Below, piece after piece: positions 8,010 through 16,112 of a stretch of 64,000 nt of DNA. This stretch comes from CAZMGD01 sp964565705 (GTDB lineage Bacteria; Actinomycetota; Acidimicrobiia; Acidimicrobiales; Ilumatobacteraceae). Both the position numbers and the translations under genes were made by a program. The stretch covers positions 1-64,000 of the forward strand of contig CAZMGD010000002.1 of the NCBI GenBank assembly GCA_964565705.1, in the 5' to 3' direction. Under the pieces are notes generated by a model that was not told the DNA's origin, did not search any database, and worked only from the letters and a program-made list of their open reading frames with translations. Every line of letters begins with the position of its first letter. The stretch's first letter is position 1.

Positions 8010-9051
8010 GGGCGACGCCCATCCGGTCGATCCACCGGCCTGGGTCGCGGATCTCGGCCGCGGTCGGCAGGTGCCCGGGATCGACCCAGCAGCGGTCGAT
8101 CACCCGCGGACCGCCCGCGGTCTCGACGGCGGTGACGAACGCCTCCCCGGCGCGGTACTGGTTGAGCTTGGCCTCGAACCCGAGCATCCGCTGGACGACG
8201 CGAGCGATCGGGTTCACCTGCCGGCGACGTTCGCGCAGCACCCGTGAGAACCGCTCGGCATCAGGGAGGACGTCGGCGCCGGCGCGGTCCATGACGACAT
8301 CGCCGTGACCCTCGAGGAGCGACATCAGTCCGCTGACGCGCTCGAGCGCGGCGCGCTGCTCGGGTTCCATGAACAGCGCTGCCGCCCCGCCGTCGCGCAC
8401 CCGCTGACGGGCGGCTTCGCGGTCGGCCATCGCGTCGCGGAGCGTGGCGAGCATCCGCGACGGGTCGTTGTCCATCGCCTCCAGTACCTCGCCGACGAGT
8501 TGGAGGTAGTGCTCGCGCATCCACGGCACCCCCCGGAACTGGGCCCGATGGGTCAGTTCATGCAGCACCACCCACGTGCGGAACTGCTCGGGATCGAAGC
8601 CGAAGCGGCGTTCGATCCCGGCGAGGTTGGGCCCGACGATGTACACGACGTCGGCATCGTCGTGGTCGGCGGCCACGAGCATGTCGTACTGACCGAGCAC
8701 CCGTCCCGACAACCAGCCGGTGAGCAGGCCGAGCTCCACTGCGCCCATCCGCCCCATCGTGCGCTGGGCGATCCCGGGGGACCGCTGGGCGATCCGCTCG
8801 ATGGTCGGCCCGAGCAGGACCCGGAAGCTGGCGATGCTGGCCGACACCCATTCGGTCCGGTCGACGACGCGCACGACCGGCTCGCCTGGCGGGTGGAGGC
8901 CGGTCTCGTCTGACACACGGCGCGCCGCGTCGGCCACGAACGGTTCGAGCGCTGCATCGGTGACGGGCGGTGCGTCACCCGACGGCAGGCGGGCGGCGAC
9001 GCGAGTGGCGATTCGCTCGGCGAGCGACCAGTCGATGCCGCCGGCGGTCAC
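7996..9051 (-). CDS. Zinc-dependent metalloprotease of the DUF2342 / F420-biosynthesis-associated family
   Basis: A 351-residue zincin-like protein. The zinc-binding helix HELTHRAQF (HExxH at 164-168) is intact and lies in the typical context FRTWVVLHELTH. In actinobacteria this family sits directly upstream of tilS, as here; its substrate is unknown and the F420 association rests on co-occurrence only. The GTG at 9051 overlaps the stop of an upstream 48-codon gene (GTGA), giving the order tiny membrane protein, metalloprotease, tilS. No signal peptide or membrane segment is visible, so it is probably cytoplasmic unless it is held at the membrane by its small neighbour. Confidence 0.9.
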   Translation of the reverse strand: MTAGGIDWSLAERIATRVAARLPSGDAPPVTDAALEPFVADAARRVSDETGLHPPGEPVVRVVDRTEWVSASIASFRVLLGPTIERIAQRSPGIAQRTMGRMGAVELGLLTGWLSGRVLGQYDMLVAADHDDADVVYIVGPNLAGIERRFGFDPEQFRTWVVLHELTHRAQFRGVPWMREHYLQLVGEVLEAMDNDPSRMLATLRDAMADREAARQRVRDGGAAALFMEPEQRAALERVSGLMSLLEGHGDVVMDRAGADVLPDAERFSRVLRERRRQVNPIARVVQRMLGFEAKLNQYRAGEAFVTAVETAGGPRVIDRCWVDPGHLPTAAEIRDPGRWIDRMGVAHAVA

Positions 9052-9194
9052 TCCGGACGCTGCTGGTGGCGGCCCGGGTACCTGGTGGCGCTGACCTTGA
9101 ACAGGTACTGCACGGCGAGCCCGACCACCGACGCGATGGCGATGACGAGCAGGATGACACCGATCCAGTAGTGCCATACGTACGCAGCGAGCAT
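9048..9194 (-). CDS. 48-residue single-pass membrane protein, coupled to the metalloprotease
   Basis: A very short gene. It begins MLAAYVWHYW and has one hydrophobic helix (IGVILLVIAIASVVGLAV) followed by a basic tail ending GRHQQRPE. A -10 box TACGAT (9206-9201) lies 6 nt before the ATG, and the stop overlaps the metalloprotease GTG by 4 nt, so expression is probably leaderless and the two proteins are made together. No family is recognised. The arrangement suggests a membrane anchor or partner of the protease, which is inference. The hydrophobic run, promoter spacing and stop/start overlap together make it much more likely real than chance. Confidence 0.72.
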   Translation of the reverse strand: MLAAYVWHYWIGVILLVIAIASVVGLAVQYLFKVSATRYPGRHQQRPE

Positions 9195-9239
9195 GGTGCC
9201 ATCGTAGCGACCGGCGAGCCGCCGCCCCAGCCGTGCCGT

Positions 9240-9491
9240 TCAGTGGTCGGCGTCGGCCGCGTCGTCGATGTCGCCGAAGCAGGACTCGATCTTGGCCAGC
9301 AGGCCTGCAGGCATCTCGTCGCTGCGGCACTTGGCGGCGATGACCTGGCGCAGCTCGGCGTGGAAGTCGAACGTCTGGAGGCAGTGCAAGCACCCACCGA
9401 GGTGTTCCTGGATGGCCTGGTGCGCCTGGGGGCTGAGCTCGGTGTCGAGGAAGGCCTCGATCTCTCGGAGTGTTGCGTCGCAGTCAGCCAT
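9240..9491 (-). CDS. rsrA: RsrA-type zinc anti-sigma factor
   Basis: An 83-residue ZAS-family anti-sigma factor. Cys4, His30, Cys34 and Cys37 reproduce exactly the spacing of the redox-active C-H-C-C set of Streptomyces RsrA (HLGGCLHC is the core). In the known system, disulfide stress oxidises these Cys, releases zinc and frees the sigma factor, and mycothiol helps restore the reduced state. The gene starts 3 nt after the sigR stop, so the pair is co-transcribed. The presence of mshA elsewhere in this window fits a mycothiol-buffered switch. Direct redox sensing is inferred from residue spacing. Confidence 0.92.
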   Translation of the reverse strand: MADCDATLREIEAFLDTELSPQAHQAIQEHLGGCLHCLQTFDFHAELRQVIAAKCRSDEMPAGLLAKIESCFGDIDDAADADH

Positions 9492-9494
9492 GTC

Positions 9495-10088
9495 TCAGTC
9501 CGTGGTCCCGACCGTCGCGGGCTCGTCATCGGCGAGCAGTCCTCGATCGCGGGCAAAGTCAACCAACGCCCGCTGCATCGCTTTTCTTCCCCGATGCAGC
9601 CGACTCATCACGGTGCCGATCGGGATGTCGAGCATCTCTGCGATCTCCTTGTAGGAGAAATCCTCGACATCGGCGAGGAGGACGGGCAGGCGGAAGTTCT
9701 CCGGGAGGTCTTCCAGGGCCTGTTTGACCTCGTCGTCGGTGAACAGGTCGAACAGCTGATCCTCGGCGCTGCGGCTGGCCAGCGCGGCCTCGATCGAGCC
9801 GATGCGGCGGTAGAGGTAGAAGTCCTCGATGTCGTTGAGATCGGTCTCCTGCGGCCGGCGCTGGCGGGCCCGGTACATGTTGATGTAGGTGTTGGTCAGG
9901 ATGCGGTACAGCCAGGCCCGCAGGTTCGAGCCCTCCTCGAACGTGGTGAAGCTGCGGTAGGCCTTGAGGAAGGTCTCCTGCACCAGATCCTCGGCGTCGG
10001 CCGGGTTGCGGGTCATGCGCAGCGCCGCCGAGTAGAGCTGCGGCGCGTACTGCATCGCCTGCGCCTGGAATCCCGCCCGATCGGCCAT
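9495..10088 (-). CDS. sigR: ECF sigma factor, SigR/SigH type
   Basis: A 197-residue group 4 sigma factor. Region 2 contains RNPADAEDLVQETFLKAY and the core-binding and -10-melting helices through LRAWLYRILTNTYIN; region 4 holds DVEDFSYKEIAEMLDIP and GTVMSRLHRGRK, the -35-recognition helix-turn-helix. It should direct thiol-stress genes while sequestered by RsrA, encoded immediately downstream. A -10-like TAAGGT (10102-10097) lies 8 nt before the ATG, suggesting a housekeeping leaderless transcript. I see no GGAAT-N18-GTT self-promoter in the upstream 90 nt, so the positive autoregulation known in Streptomyces is not evident. The upstream flank is a 58-nt palindromic repeat whose edge supplies the first two bases of that -10. 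Confidence 0.93.
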   Translation of the reverse strand: MADRAGFQAQAMQYAPQLYSAALRMTRNPADAEDLVQETFLKAYRSFTTFEEGSNLRAWLYRILTNTYINMYRARQRRPQETDLNDIEDFYLYRRIGSIEAALASRSAEDQLFDLFTDDEVKQALEDLPENFRLPVLLADVEDFSYKEIAEMLDIPIGTVMSRLHRGRKAMQRALVDFARDRGLLADDEPATVGTTD

Positions 10089-10100
10089 GACCGCTGACCT

Positions 10101-10158
10101 TACCCACCGAACCTGCGGTCGGATCGGGCCCGGAACGGGCCCGATCCGACCGCAAGAA
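10101..10158 (-). repeat. 58-nt dispersed palindromic repeat, copy 1
   Basis: It contains a perfect 19-bp inverted repeat (arms 10114-10132 and 10136-10154, loop GAA) with asymmetric flanks. Read on the minus strand it differs from the copy at 58443-58500 at only two of 58 positions. It lies between the MarR gene and sigR and has no T-run on either side. Confidence 0.9.
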
Positions 10159-10173
10159 CCGAATGGGGCGGGG

Positions 10174-10644
10174 TCAGCGGGTGCTCGGGGTGCCCACCAC
10201 GCGGTCGAGGGCGAGCACGAGACGTTCGAGGTAGCGAGCCAGCTCGCCGCGCTCGGGCTCGTCGAACTCGCCGAGGATGTCGTGCAGGACCTGCTTCCAG
10301 CGGCCGAAGGCCTCGTCGTGGCGGCGACGGCCGGCGTCGGTGGCGCGCACGAGCACGACCCGCTTGTCGTCGGGGTCGGGCAGGCGCTCGGCGAGCTGGA
10401 TGCGGGTGAGCCGCTCGACGGCACGCGTGGCGGTCGACGGATCGACCCGGAGCGCGTCGGCGAGATCGCCCATCCGCCACGACTCCGCCGAGAGGAGGAT
10501 GTCGAGCGTGTCCATCTGGCCCGGTTCGAGCGCCTCGTCCCCGGTGCCGAGGAACTGCTCGCGCAGCACGGTCATCGAGGCGCCGCGGCGCAGCTCGCGC
10601 CACGCCAGGCCGATGCGCCTGTCCACCTCGTCGGCGTCGCTCAC
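10174..10644 (-). CDS. MarR-family transcriptional regulator
   Basis: A 156-residue winged-helix regulator: an N-terminal dimerisation helix, the HTH within WRMGDLADALRVDPSTATRAVERLTRIQLAERLPDPDDKR (the beta-wing carries DPDDKR, as in many MarR proteins), then C-terminal helices. The GTG overlaps the stop of the upstream amidohydrolase fusion by 4 nt, so it is translated from the same message and could control that enzyme's operon or its substrate response. A TACCCT 7 nt before the GTG could also give an internal leaderless transcript. Ligand and operator are unknown. Confidence 0.88.
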   Translation of the reverse strand: MSDADEVDRRIGLAWRELRRGASMTVLREQFLGTGDEALEPGQMDTLDILLSAESWRMGDLADALRVDPSTATRAVERLTRIQLAERLPDPDDKRVVLVRATDAGRRRHDEAFGRWKQVLHDILGEFDEPERGELARYLERLVLALDRVVGTPSTR

Positions 10645-12314
10645 GGGGGGGAGGGTAGACGGGCGAGCGGTTCGGCTCGGTCGAGCACCGGGCCGACCAT
10701 GACCCGGAACAGTTCGTCGCTCGCGTAGAGGCGTTCGCCGGCGAGCTTGCCGTCCTCGCCGAACACGAGGATGCCGATGATGTGGTGGGCGATGGGCCCA
10801 CCCGCCCCGTCCACGACCAGCTCGTACTCCTGACCGACCCCCTCGTCGGTGACCCACTCCGACAGGAGTGAGAAACCGGCGATCATCGGCTGGAACGTCG
10901 AGAAGAAATGCTCGTAGTAGGCCCGCGCGCTGTCGCTGCCGCGGATCGCGACGCCCATCGGCTGCAGCTCGTACACCGGGTCGTCGACCAGCGTCGCCAT
11001 CGTCGTCGCCAGGTCGCCGACCTCCTCGGCGCCGGCGTGGGCGTGGGCGACGGCGATCCCGATGCTGCGCGCGGTGCGACGCAGTTCGCCCAGCGACCCG
11101 GCGACCACAGCGCCACCCTTGAGCACGGCGAGCGGCTCGTGGTCGGCGAGCGCGCCGATGTCCGCGCTCGGGTCGCCGTCGACGACCAGCAGGTCGGCGA
11201 GCTTGCCGGCCGCTACGGTGCCGAGGTCCGCCTCGCGCCCGACGAGCGCCGCACCGTTGCGCGTGCCCCAGCCGATGACGTCGAGCGGGGTGACGCCGGC
11301 GTGGTCGACGTAGAGGCGCAGCTCGGCGCCGTACATCCCGTGGCCGAAGCCGATCGCGCCGTAGTCGTCGCCGAGCAGGAAGCGCACGCCGGCGGCCTGG
11401 GCCTTCGGGATCATGTCGTACATGTGGTCGAGGTCGGCGCGGATCGCGTCGGCGGCGAAGCCGAGCCCGGAGCCGAACGCCTCGAGGAAGTGCTTCGGGA
11501 AGTGAAGCGACGGCACCACGAACGTGCCGCGGTCGACCAGCGCGGCGATCACCTCGTCGTCCATCTCGTCGCAGTGGTCGACGATGTCGATGCCCAGCTC
11601 GATCGCCATCATGATCGCCCGCTTGCTGACCAGGTGGCCGCGGATCAGCCGGCCGCGCTGGTGGGCGGCGTCGATGGCCGCGGCCAGCTCGGCCTCGGAC
11701 ATCTCCATCTGATCCTTCGGCGCAGTCGTGCCGTGCCCGCCCGTGACGAACAGCTTGATCACGTCGGCGCCGCGCTTGATCTCCTCGCGCACGCCGAGGC
11801 GGAAGGAGTCTGCGCCGTCGCACAACCGCACCGCACCCGACGCGTGCATGCCCCAGTGCCACGGCACGCCGTCGTTGCTGTGCCCGGTCGTCGACAGCTC
11901 ACGCGACGACGCCCACACCCGCGGCCCCGGGATCAGGCCGTCGTCGATCGCCCGCTTCACACCGGGCTCGACCTCGTGCGAGCCACCCGCGCCGACCACG
12001 CCCGTGTAGCCGTGGCGCATCGCGGTCTGGAAGTTCCGGGCGGCGATCATCGCCAGGTACGAGGGTGGGTACTCGTCGCCGTACGGCGTGTTCGGCTGCG
12101 ACCCGAGCTCGTGGTACGTCGCGTGGAAGTGGCAGGTGAACATGCCCGGCATCAGCGTGCGTCCGGCGAGGTCGTAGACCTCGTCCACCGGTGCCGACGC
12201 GGTGCCGTTGGTGATCTCGGCGATGCGGTCGCCGTCGATCACCACCGTCGCTGCGTCGACGGGCGGCTGCTCGCCATCGATCAACCGTACGTTCGTCAGC
12301 GCGAGTCGTGTCAT
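10641..12314 (-). CDS. Amidohydrolase fused to a C-terminal NTF2/SnoaL-like domain
   Basis: A 557-residue two-domain protein. Residues 1 to about 405 are a metal-dependent amidohydrolase: metal-binding HFH at 62-64 after LMPGMFTC, a Lys in VIKLFVTGGHG, His residues in RGHLVSK and VDHCDEM, and an Asp in LGDDYG. Residues from about 409 on carry TTMATLVDDPVYELQPMG and ARAYYEHFFSTFQPM, typical of the SnoaL/NTF2-like alpha+beta barrel. The enzyme part resembles imidazolonepropionase- or prolidase-like hydrolases; the substrate is unknown. The barrel may bind the same small molecule. MarR is coupled downstream and a GntR regulator is divergent, so expression is probably ligand-controlled. Confidence 0.82.
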   Translation of the reverse strand: MTRLALTNVRLIDGEQPPVDAATVVIDGDRIAEITNGTASAPVDEVYDLAGRTLMPGMFTCHFHATYHELGSQPNTPYGDEYPPSYLAMIAARNFQTAMRHGYTGVVGAGGSHEVEPGVKRAIDDGLIPGPRVWASSRELSTTGHSNDGVPWHWGMHASGAVRLCDGADSFRLGVREEIKRGADVIKLFVTGGHGTTAPKDQMEMSEAELAAAIDAAHQRGRLIRGHLVSKRAIMMAIELGIDIVDHCDEMDDEVIAALVDRGTFVVPSLHFPKHFLEAFGSGLGFAADAIRADLDHMYDMIPKAQAAGVRFLLGDDYGAIGFGHGMYGAELRLYVDHAGVTPLDVIGWGTRNGAALVGREADLGTVAAGKLADLLVVDGDPSADIGALADHEPLAVLKGGAVVAGSLGELRRTARSIGIAVAHAHAGAEEVGDLATTMATLVDDPVYELQPMGVAIRGSDSARAYYEHFFSTFQPMIAGFSLLSEWVTDEGVGQEYELVVDGAGGPIAHHIIGILVFGEDGKLAGERLYASDELFRVMVGPVLDRAEPLARLPSPP

Positions 12315-12419
12315 CGTGCCCCCTCGAGTGCGCCGCTCGCCGCGGCATTCCCCGCACGCAGCATGCACCCGCGGCGGGTGTCGGGGCACATCGCGGCCGA
12401 TCCGTACACTCGGCGCTCG

Positions 12420-13214
12420 ATGGACCTGCCCCGCGAGCGTCGACAACGCGAGGGCGATCGCTCGATGCACACTCGGCCGCCGCACGTCGCGCAGATCGTC
12501 GCCGGTGTACTGCGCGACGAGATCCTCCGCGGTCAGCTGACGGTCCTGCCCCGGCTCGACGACCTCGTCGAGCGCTTCGACGTCGGCCTCCCGGCGGCGC
12601 GCGAAGCGCTCCGGATCCTGCAGGCCGAAGGCTTGATCACCCCCCGCCGCGGCAACGTCGGTGGCGCCGACGTGCACCTGCCCACGTCGGACGGCGTGGC
12701 CTACATGCTGAGCATGGTGCTGCAGTCCCGCTCGGCGGGTGTCAGCGACGTCGGCGCCGCGCTGCTGCAACTGGAGCCGCTCTGCGCCGCGCTGTGCGCG
12801 GCTCGCCCCGACCGCCACGAGGCGGTCGTGCCCCAGCTGAAGCTCCTGGTGGACGAGCAGGCCGCGGCGATCGGCGACGCGCCGCGCACCCGGGACGCGA
12901 TCGACCGCTTCCACGAGGTGATCGTCGCCGGCTGCGGCAACGAGTCGCTGTTGCTGACCATCGGCGCGCTCGAACGGATCTGGGCGACGCATGCAGACGC
13001 CGTGTACGAGACCGCCGATCGGAACGCGCCCGTCGACCTCGGCCCCTGGAAGGCATCGCTGCGCGACCACGAGAAGATCGTCCGCATGATCGAGCGCGGC
13101 GACGCGTCCGTCGCAACGTTCGCACTGAGGCATCTGCAGGCCACCCAGGCCTACATGACGAGCCTCGACGGCGATCGACCGGTGACCGCGTCGAGGACCG
13201 CACCACCCGGCTGA
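12420..13214 (+). CDS. GntR-family regulator, FadR-type
   Basis: A 264-residue regulator with an N-terminal winged HTH (IVAGVLRDEILRGQ, LVERFDVGLPAAREALRILQAEGLI) and an all-helical FCD ligand domain whose acidic and His residues (FHEVIVAGCGN, TIGALERIWATHAD) fit metal or carboxylate binding. It is divergent from the amidohydrolase-marR operon, with 105 nt between starts, and lies upstream of the acyl-CoA ligase and SDR, so either side could be its target. A TACACT box (12405-12410) lies 9 nt before the ATG at 12420. A second ATG at 12465 would still keep the HTH. Confidence 0.86.
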   Translation: MDLPRERRQREGDRSMHTRPPHVAQIVAGVLRDEILRGQLTVLPRLDDLVERFDVGLPAAREALRILQAEGLITPRRGNVGGADVHLPTSDGVAYMLSMVLQSRSAGVSDVGAALLQLEPLCAALCAARPDRHEAVVPQLKLLVDEQAAAIGDAPRTRDAIDRFHEVIVAGCGNESLLLTIGALERIWATHADAVYETADRNAPVDLGPWKASLRDHEKIVRMIERGDASVATFALRHLQATQAYMTSLDGDRPVTASRTAPPG

Positions 13215-13240
13215 GTCAGCCGATCCAGCCCATCATATGT

Positions 13241-13369
13241 ATGATGGCGTGGATGGTTGCCGTAGCTGGCTGGGCTCTCGAGGGCGAGCACACTGAGCAG
13301 ATCCTCCTGGAGCTGGGACACAGCTGGGAGGAGATCATCGACCTGAAGGAGCGCGGTGCCGTCCTCTGA
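13241..13369 (+). pseudogene. C-terminal stub of a CaiB/BaiF family III CoA-transferase
   Basis: A 42-codon open frame whose last part (GEHTEQILLELGHSWEEI, then DLKERGAVL) reads like the extreme C-terminus of family III CoA-transferases, where a GEHT segment precedes a Glu-Ile helix and a final Gly-Val. The remaining roughly 350 residues are missing; the GntR gene ends 27 nt upstream. It overlaps the start of the acyl-CoA ligase by 14 nt and contains that gene's Shine-Dalgarno sequence AAGGAG, which may be why this tail survived. Whether the stub is translated is unknown. Confidence 0.66.
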
Positions 13370-14867
13370 TCCGACCCTCTGGCAGCTGGCGATCGATGCC
13401 GCGGCCACCCATCCCGACCGAGTGGTGCTCAGCGACGAGCACGGCCGGTCGCTGACCACCGCGCAACTGTGCGAGGTCGCCGAGGAGGTGGCTGCCGGCC
13501 TGGGCATCGGGCCCGACGACGTCGTCTCGTGGCAGTTGCCGACGACGCTCGAATCGGCTGTGCTGCTGCTCGCGATCGCCCGGGCCGGCGCGGTGCAGAA
13601 CCCGATCATCTCGATCCTTCGCGAGCGCGAGGTCGGCCAGATCACCGCCCAGATCGGAACGACCGTGCTGATCGTGCCCGAACGGTGGCGCGGCACCGAG
13701 CACGGCGCGATGGCCCGCGCGATCGGCGCCGACAACGGCTGCCGGGTCGTGGTCGTCGACCTGGAGCAGATCGGGTCGGCGCTGCGCCTGCCACTCGGCG
13801 ACCCGTCCACGTTGCCGGATCCCCCCTCGTCGGCGCACGACTACCGCTGGGTGTACTTCACGTCCGGCACGACTGCGGCCCCCAAGGGTGTGCGCCACTC
13901 GGACTCGACCCTGATCGCGTCCTCGTTCGGGATGACGGAGTGCCTGATCGGTGACGGCGACGTGTACCCGATCGCTTGGCCGCTCGCTCACATCGGTGGC
14001 ATCACGATGCTGGCCTCGGTGTTGCGCGGAGGCGGTCAGCTGTCGATGTTCGAGACCTTTGACCCGGGCACGTTCGGCGAGCGGGTCGCGACCGTCGGCC
14101 CGACGATCCTCGGCACCGGTGTTCCGTTCTTCCGCGCCTACATGGACGCGCAGCGCCGGCACGGCGACGGGCCGCTGTACCCGCGCTTGCGGGCATTCAC
14201 CGCCGGCGGGGCGCCGACCCCGCCAGAGGTGCTGCGCGAGCTGGCGGAGACGTTCGGCATCGATGCCGTGATCAACGCCTACGGCATGACCGAGTTCCCG
14301 ATCGCGTCCTCGCTGCGGCTCAGCGACCCCGAACAGCGCCGGGCCGTCTCCGTCGGCCGGCCGACGCCTGGTGTCACGGCACGGACGGTCGACGGCGAGC
14401 TGCGGCTGAAGGGTCAGCAGTGCTTCCTCGGCTATGTCGATTCGTCGCTCGACGCAGCGGCGTTCGACGAGGACGGCTGGATGCGCACCGGCGACCTCGC
14501 CGAGATCGACGACGGGTTCATCACGATCACCGGGCGCCTCAAGGACGTGATCATCCGCAATGGTGAGAACATCTCTGCGGGCGAGGTGGAGGACGTGCTG
14601 CTGCGCCATCCGGCGGTGCTGGACGTCACCGTCGTCGGCCTGCCCGACGCCCGCACCGGTGAGCGCGTGGTTGCTGTCGTCGTGCCCCAGGACGGCGTCG
14701 AGATCGACTTGGTGTCGATCGCCGAGCACTGCAAGGCCACGGGCATCGCCCGCCAGAAGGTGCCCGAGCAGCTCGAGATCGTCGACGCGATCCCGCGCAA
14801 CCCGATGGGCAAGGTGTTGAAGGACGACGTGCGGGCCACGGTGCTGGCCCGCGGGCGGGGCACGTGA
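13356..14867 (+). CDS. Acyl-CoA synthetase (FadD / cyclohexanecarboxylate-CoA ligase-like)
   Basis: A 503-residue ANL-superfamily ligase that activates a carboxylic acid to acyl-AMP and then acyl-CoA. The AMP/phosphate loop is YFTSGTTAAPKGV; other signatures are NAYGMTEFP, GWMRTGDLAEID and the C-terminal catalytic Lys in PRNPMGKVLK. The GTG start has AAGGAG 4 nt upstream, inside the CoA-transferase stub. Nearby SDR and aldehyde-dehydrogenase remnants suggest a degradative pathway for a fatty, alicyclic or aromatic acid, but the substrate cannot be read from the sequence. Confidence 0.9.
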   Translation: MPSSDPTLWQLAIDAAATHPDRVVLSDEHGRSLTTAQLCEVAEEVAAGLGIGPDDVVSWQLPTTLESAVLLLAIARAGAVQNPIISILREREVGQITAQIGTTVLIVPERWRGTEHGAMARAIGADNGCRVVVVDLEQIGSALRLPLGDPSTLPDPPSSAHDYRWVYFTSGTTAAPKGVRHSDSTLIASSFGMTECLIGDGDVYPIAWPLAHIGGITMLASVLRGGGQLSMFETFDPGTFGERVATVGPTILGTGVPFFRAYMDAQRRHGDGPLYPRLRAFTAGGAPTPPEVLRELAETFGIDAVINAYGMTEFPIASSLRLSDPEQRRAVSVGRPTPGVTARTVDGELRLKGQQCFLGYVDSSLDAAAFDEDGWMRTGDLAEIDDGFITITGRLKDVIIRNGENISAGEVEDVLLRHPAVLDVTVVGLPDARTGERVVAVVVPQDGVEIDLVSIAEHCKATGIARQKVPEQLEIVDAIPRNPMGKVLKDDVRATVLARGRGT

Positions 14868-14897
14868 CCAACGCGCGCCAGCCACACCGACTCGGGG

Positions 14898-15044
14898 ATG
14901 GCCGCGATGCCGGTCGACGCGATCGGGGCGACCGGTCACACGCCGATGGGCGGGTACGAGCAGAGCGGCTTCGGACGTGATCGCGAGGTGCCCGGTCTGC
15001 GAGCGTTCCAGGAGTTGAAGCACGCCGTGGTCGGCAGCCGCTGA
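14898..15044 (+). pseudogene. C-terminal stub of an aldehyde dehydrogenase
   Basis: A 48-codon frame, in phase with the preceding ligase but after its stop. It encodes GHTPMGGYEQSGFGRD followed by EVPGLRAFQELKHAVV, which matches the conserved end of NAD(P)-dependent aldehyde dehydrogenases (PFGGYKQSGxGRE, then a short helix and the final strand). The Rossmann and catalytic domains are absent. It fills most of the 201-nt gap between the ligase and SDR genes. It is best read as the remnant of a deleted dehydrogenase from the same pathway. Confidence 0.72.
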
Positions 15045-15068
15045 CCACCACTCACACGAGGGGCACAG

Positions 15069-16007
15069 ATGAAGGATCTCCACGGCAAGGTCGCGGTCGT
15101 CACGGGCGGCGCGGGCGGCATCGGTCGAGCGCTCGTCGAGCGGTTCTCGAACGAGGGGATGAGGGTCGTGCTCGCCGACATCCTCCCCGACGTCGTCGAT
15201 CGCACGACGGGCGAGCTGCGCGACCAGGGGATGGACGTGACCGGCGTCGTCACCGACGTGTCGTCGCTCGAGTCGGTCGAGGCGCTGCGCGACGCGACAC
15301 TCGAGGCGTACGGCGCGGTGCACGTCGTGTGCAACAACGCCGGCATCGGCTCGGGCTCACAGGGCGAGATGTGGACGCACCACGTGCAGGACTGGCGCTG
15401 GTCGGTCGACGTCAACGTGTTCGGCGTGATCAACGGCATCAACGCGTTCGTGCCGACGATGATCGAGCAGGGCGACGAGGGCCACATCGTCAACACGACG
15501 TCGGGCAACGGCGGCTTCACGCCGATCGTCGGCAGCGCGATCTACGCGACGACCAAGGCGGCGGTGACGACGATCACCGAGTGCCTCTGGGGCCAGCTGC
15601 GCGAGGCTGGATCCAAGGTCAGCGCGTCGTTGTTGTACCCGTCCAGCCGCACGCCGGGATTCTTGAACACCGGCCTGTGGCGGGCCGGGGCGAACCGTCC
15701 CGAGCGCTACGACCGTCCGGGCGCGCCGCCGAAGGAGGGCCGCGACGGCCTGTCGGCGGTGAAGGAGAAGATGGAGGCGGCCGGGCTGGAGGTCACCTTC
15801 GCTCCGCTGGAGGAGGTCGCCGACCTGTGCGTCGAGGGCATCCGCAACGACGTGTTCTGGATGACCTACCCGAGCGAGTCGCAAGCGGCGCTGATCCAGG
15901 CGCGGGCAACGTCGCAGATCGAGCGCTCGACGCCCGAGTACCTGATCCAGGGCAGCGTCGGCGCCGCGCTCGCGTCGCGGCGCACGAACGACGACCAGGA
16001 GAGTTGA
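15069..16007 (+). CDS. Short-chain dehydrogenase/reductase
   Basis: A 312-residue classical SDR: cofactor motif TGGAGGIG near the N-terminus, NNAGIG, catalytic Ser in NTTSGNGG, and YATTK (YxxxK intact). The acidic residue after beta-2 (LADIL) favours NAD. The C-terminal 80 residues are longer than the minimal SDR and contain VKEKMEAAG and a segment typical of the subfamily found beside acyl-CoA genes in actinobacteria. It is preceded by a weak GAGGGG and the aldehyde-dehydrogenase stub. Probably an alcohol or hydroxyacyl oxidoreductase of the neighbouring catabolic set; substrate unknown. Confidence 0.88.
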   Translation: MKDLHGKVAVVTGGAGGIGRALVERFSNEGMRVVLADILPDVVDRTTGELRDQGMDVTGVVTDVSSLESVEALRDATLEAYGAVHVVCNNAGIGSGSQGEMWTHHVQDWRWSVDVNVFGVINGINAFVPTMIEQGDEGHIVNTTSGNGGFTPIVGSAIYATTKAAVTTITECLWGQLREAGSKVSASLLYPSSRTPGFLNTGLWRAGANRPERYDRPGAPPKEGRDGLSAVKEKMEAAGLEVTFAPLEEVADLCVEGIRNDVFWMTYPSESQAALIQARATSQIERSTPEYLIQGSVGAALASRRTNDDQES

Positions 16008-16112
16008 GGATCCGCATGCCGTGGACCGCACGTCGCAGTCCTACGCCTGGCCGGAGGACGCCGGCCGATAGGGTCCGGGCAGCGCCCGGGGCGCTGGGCG
16101 AGGGGCGACGGT

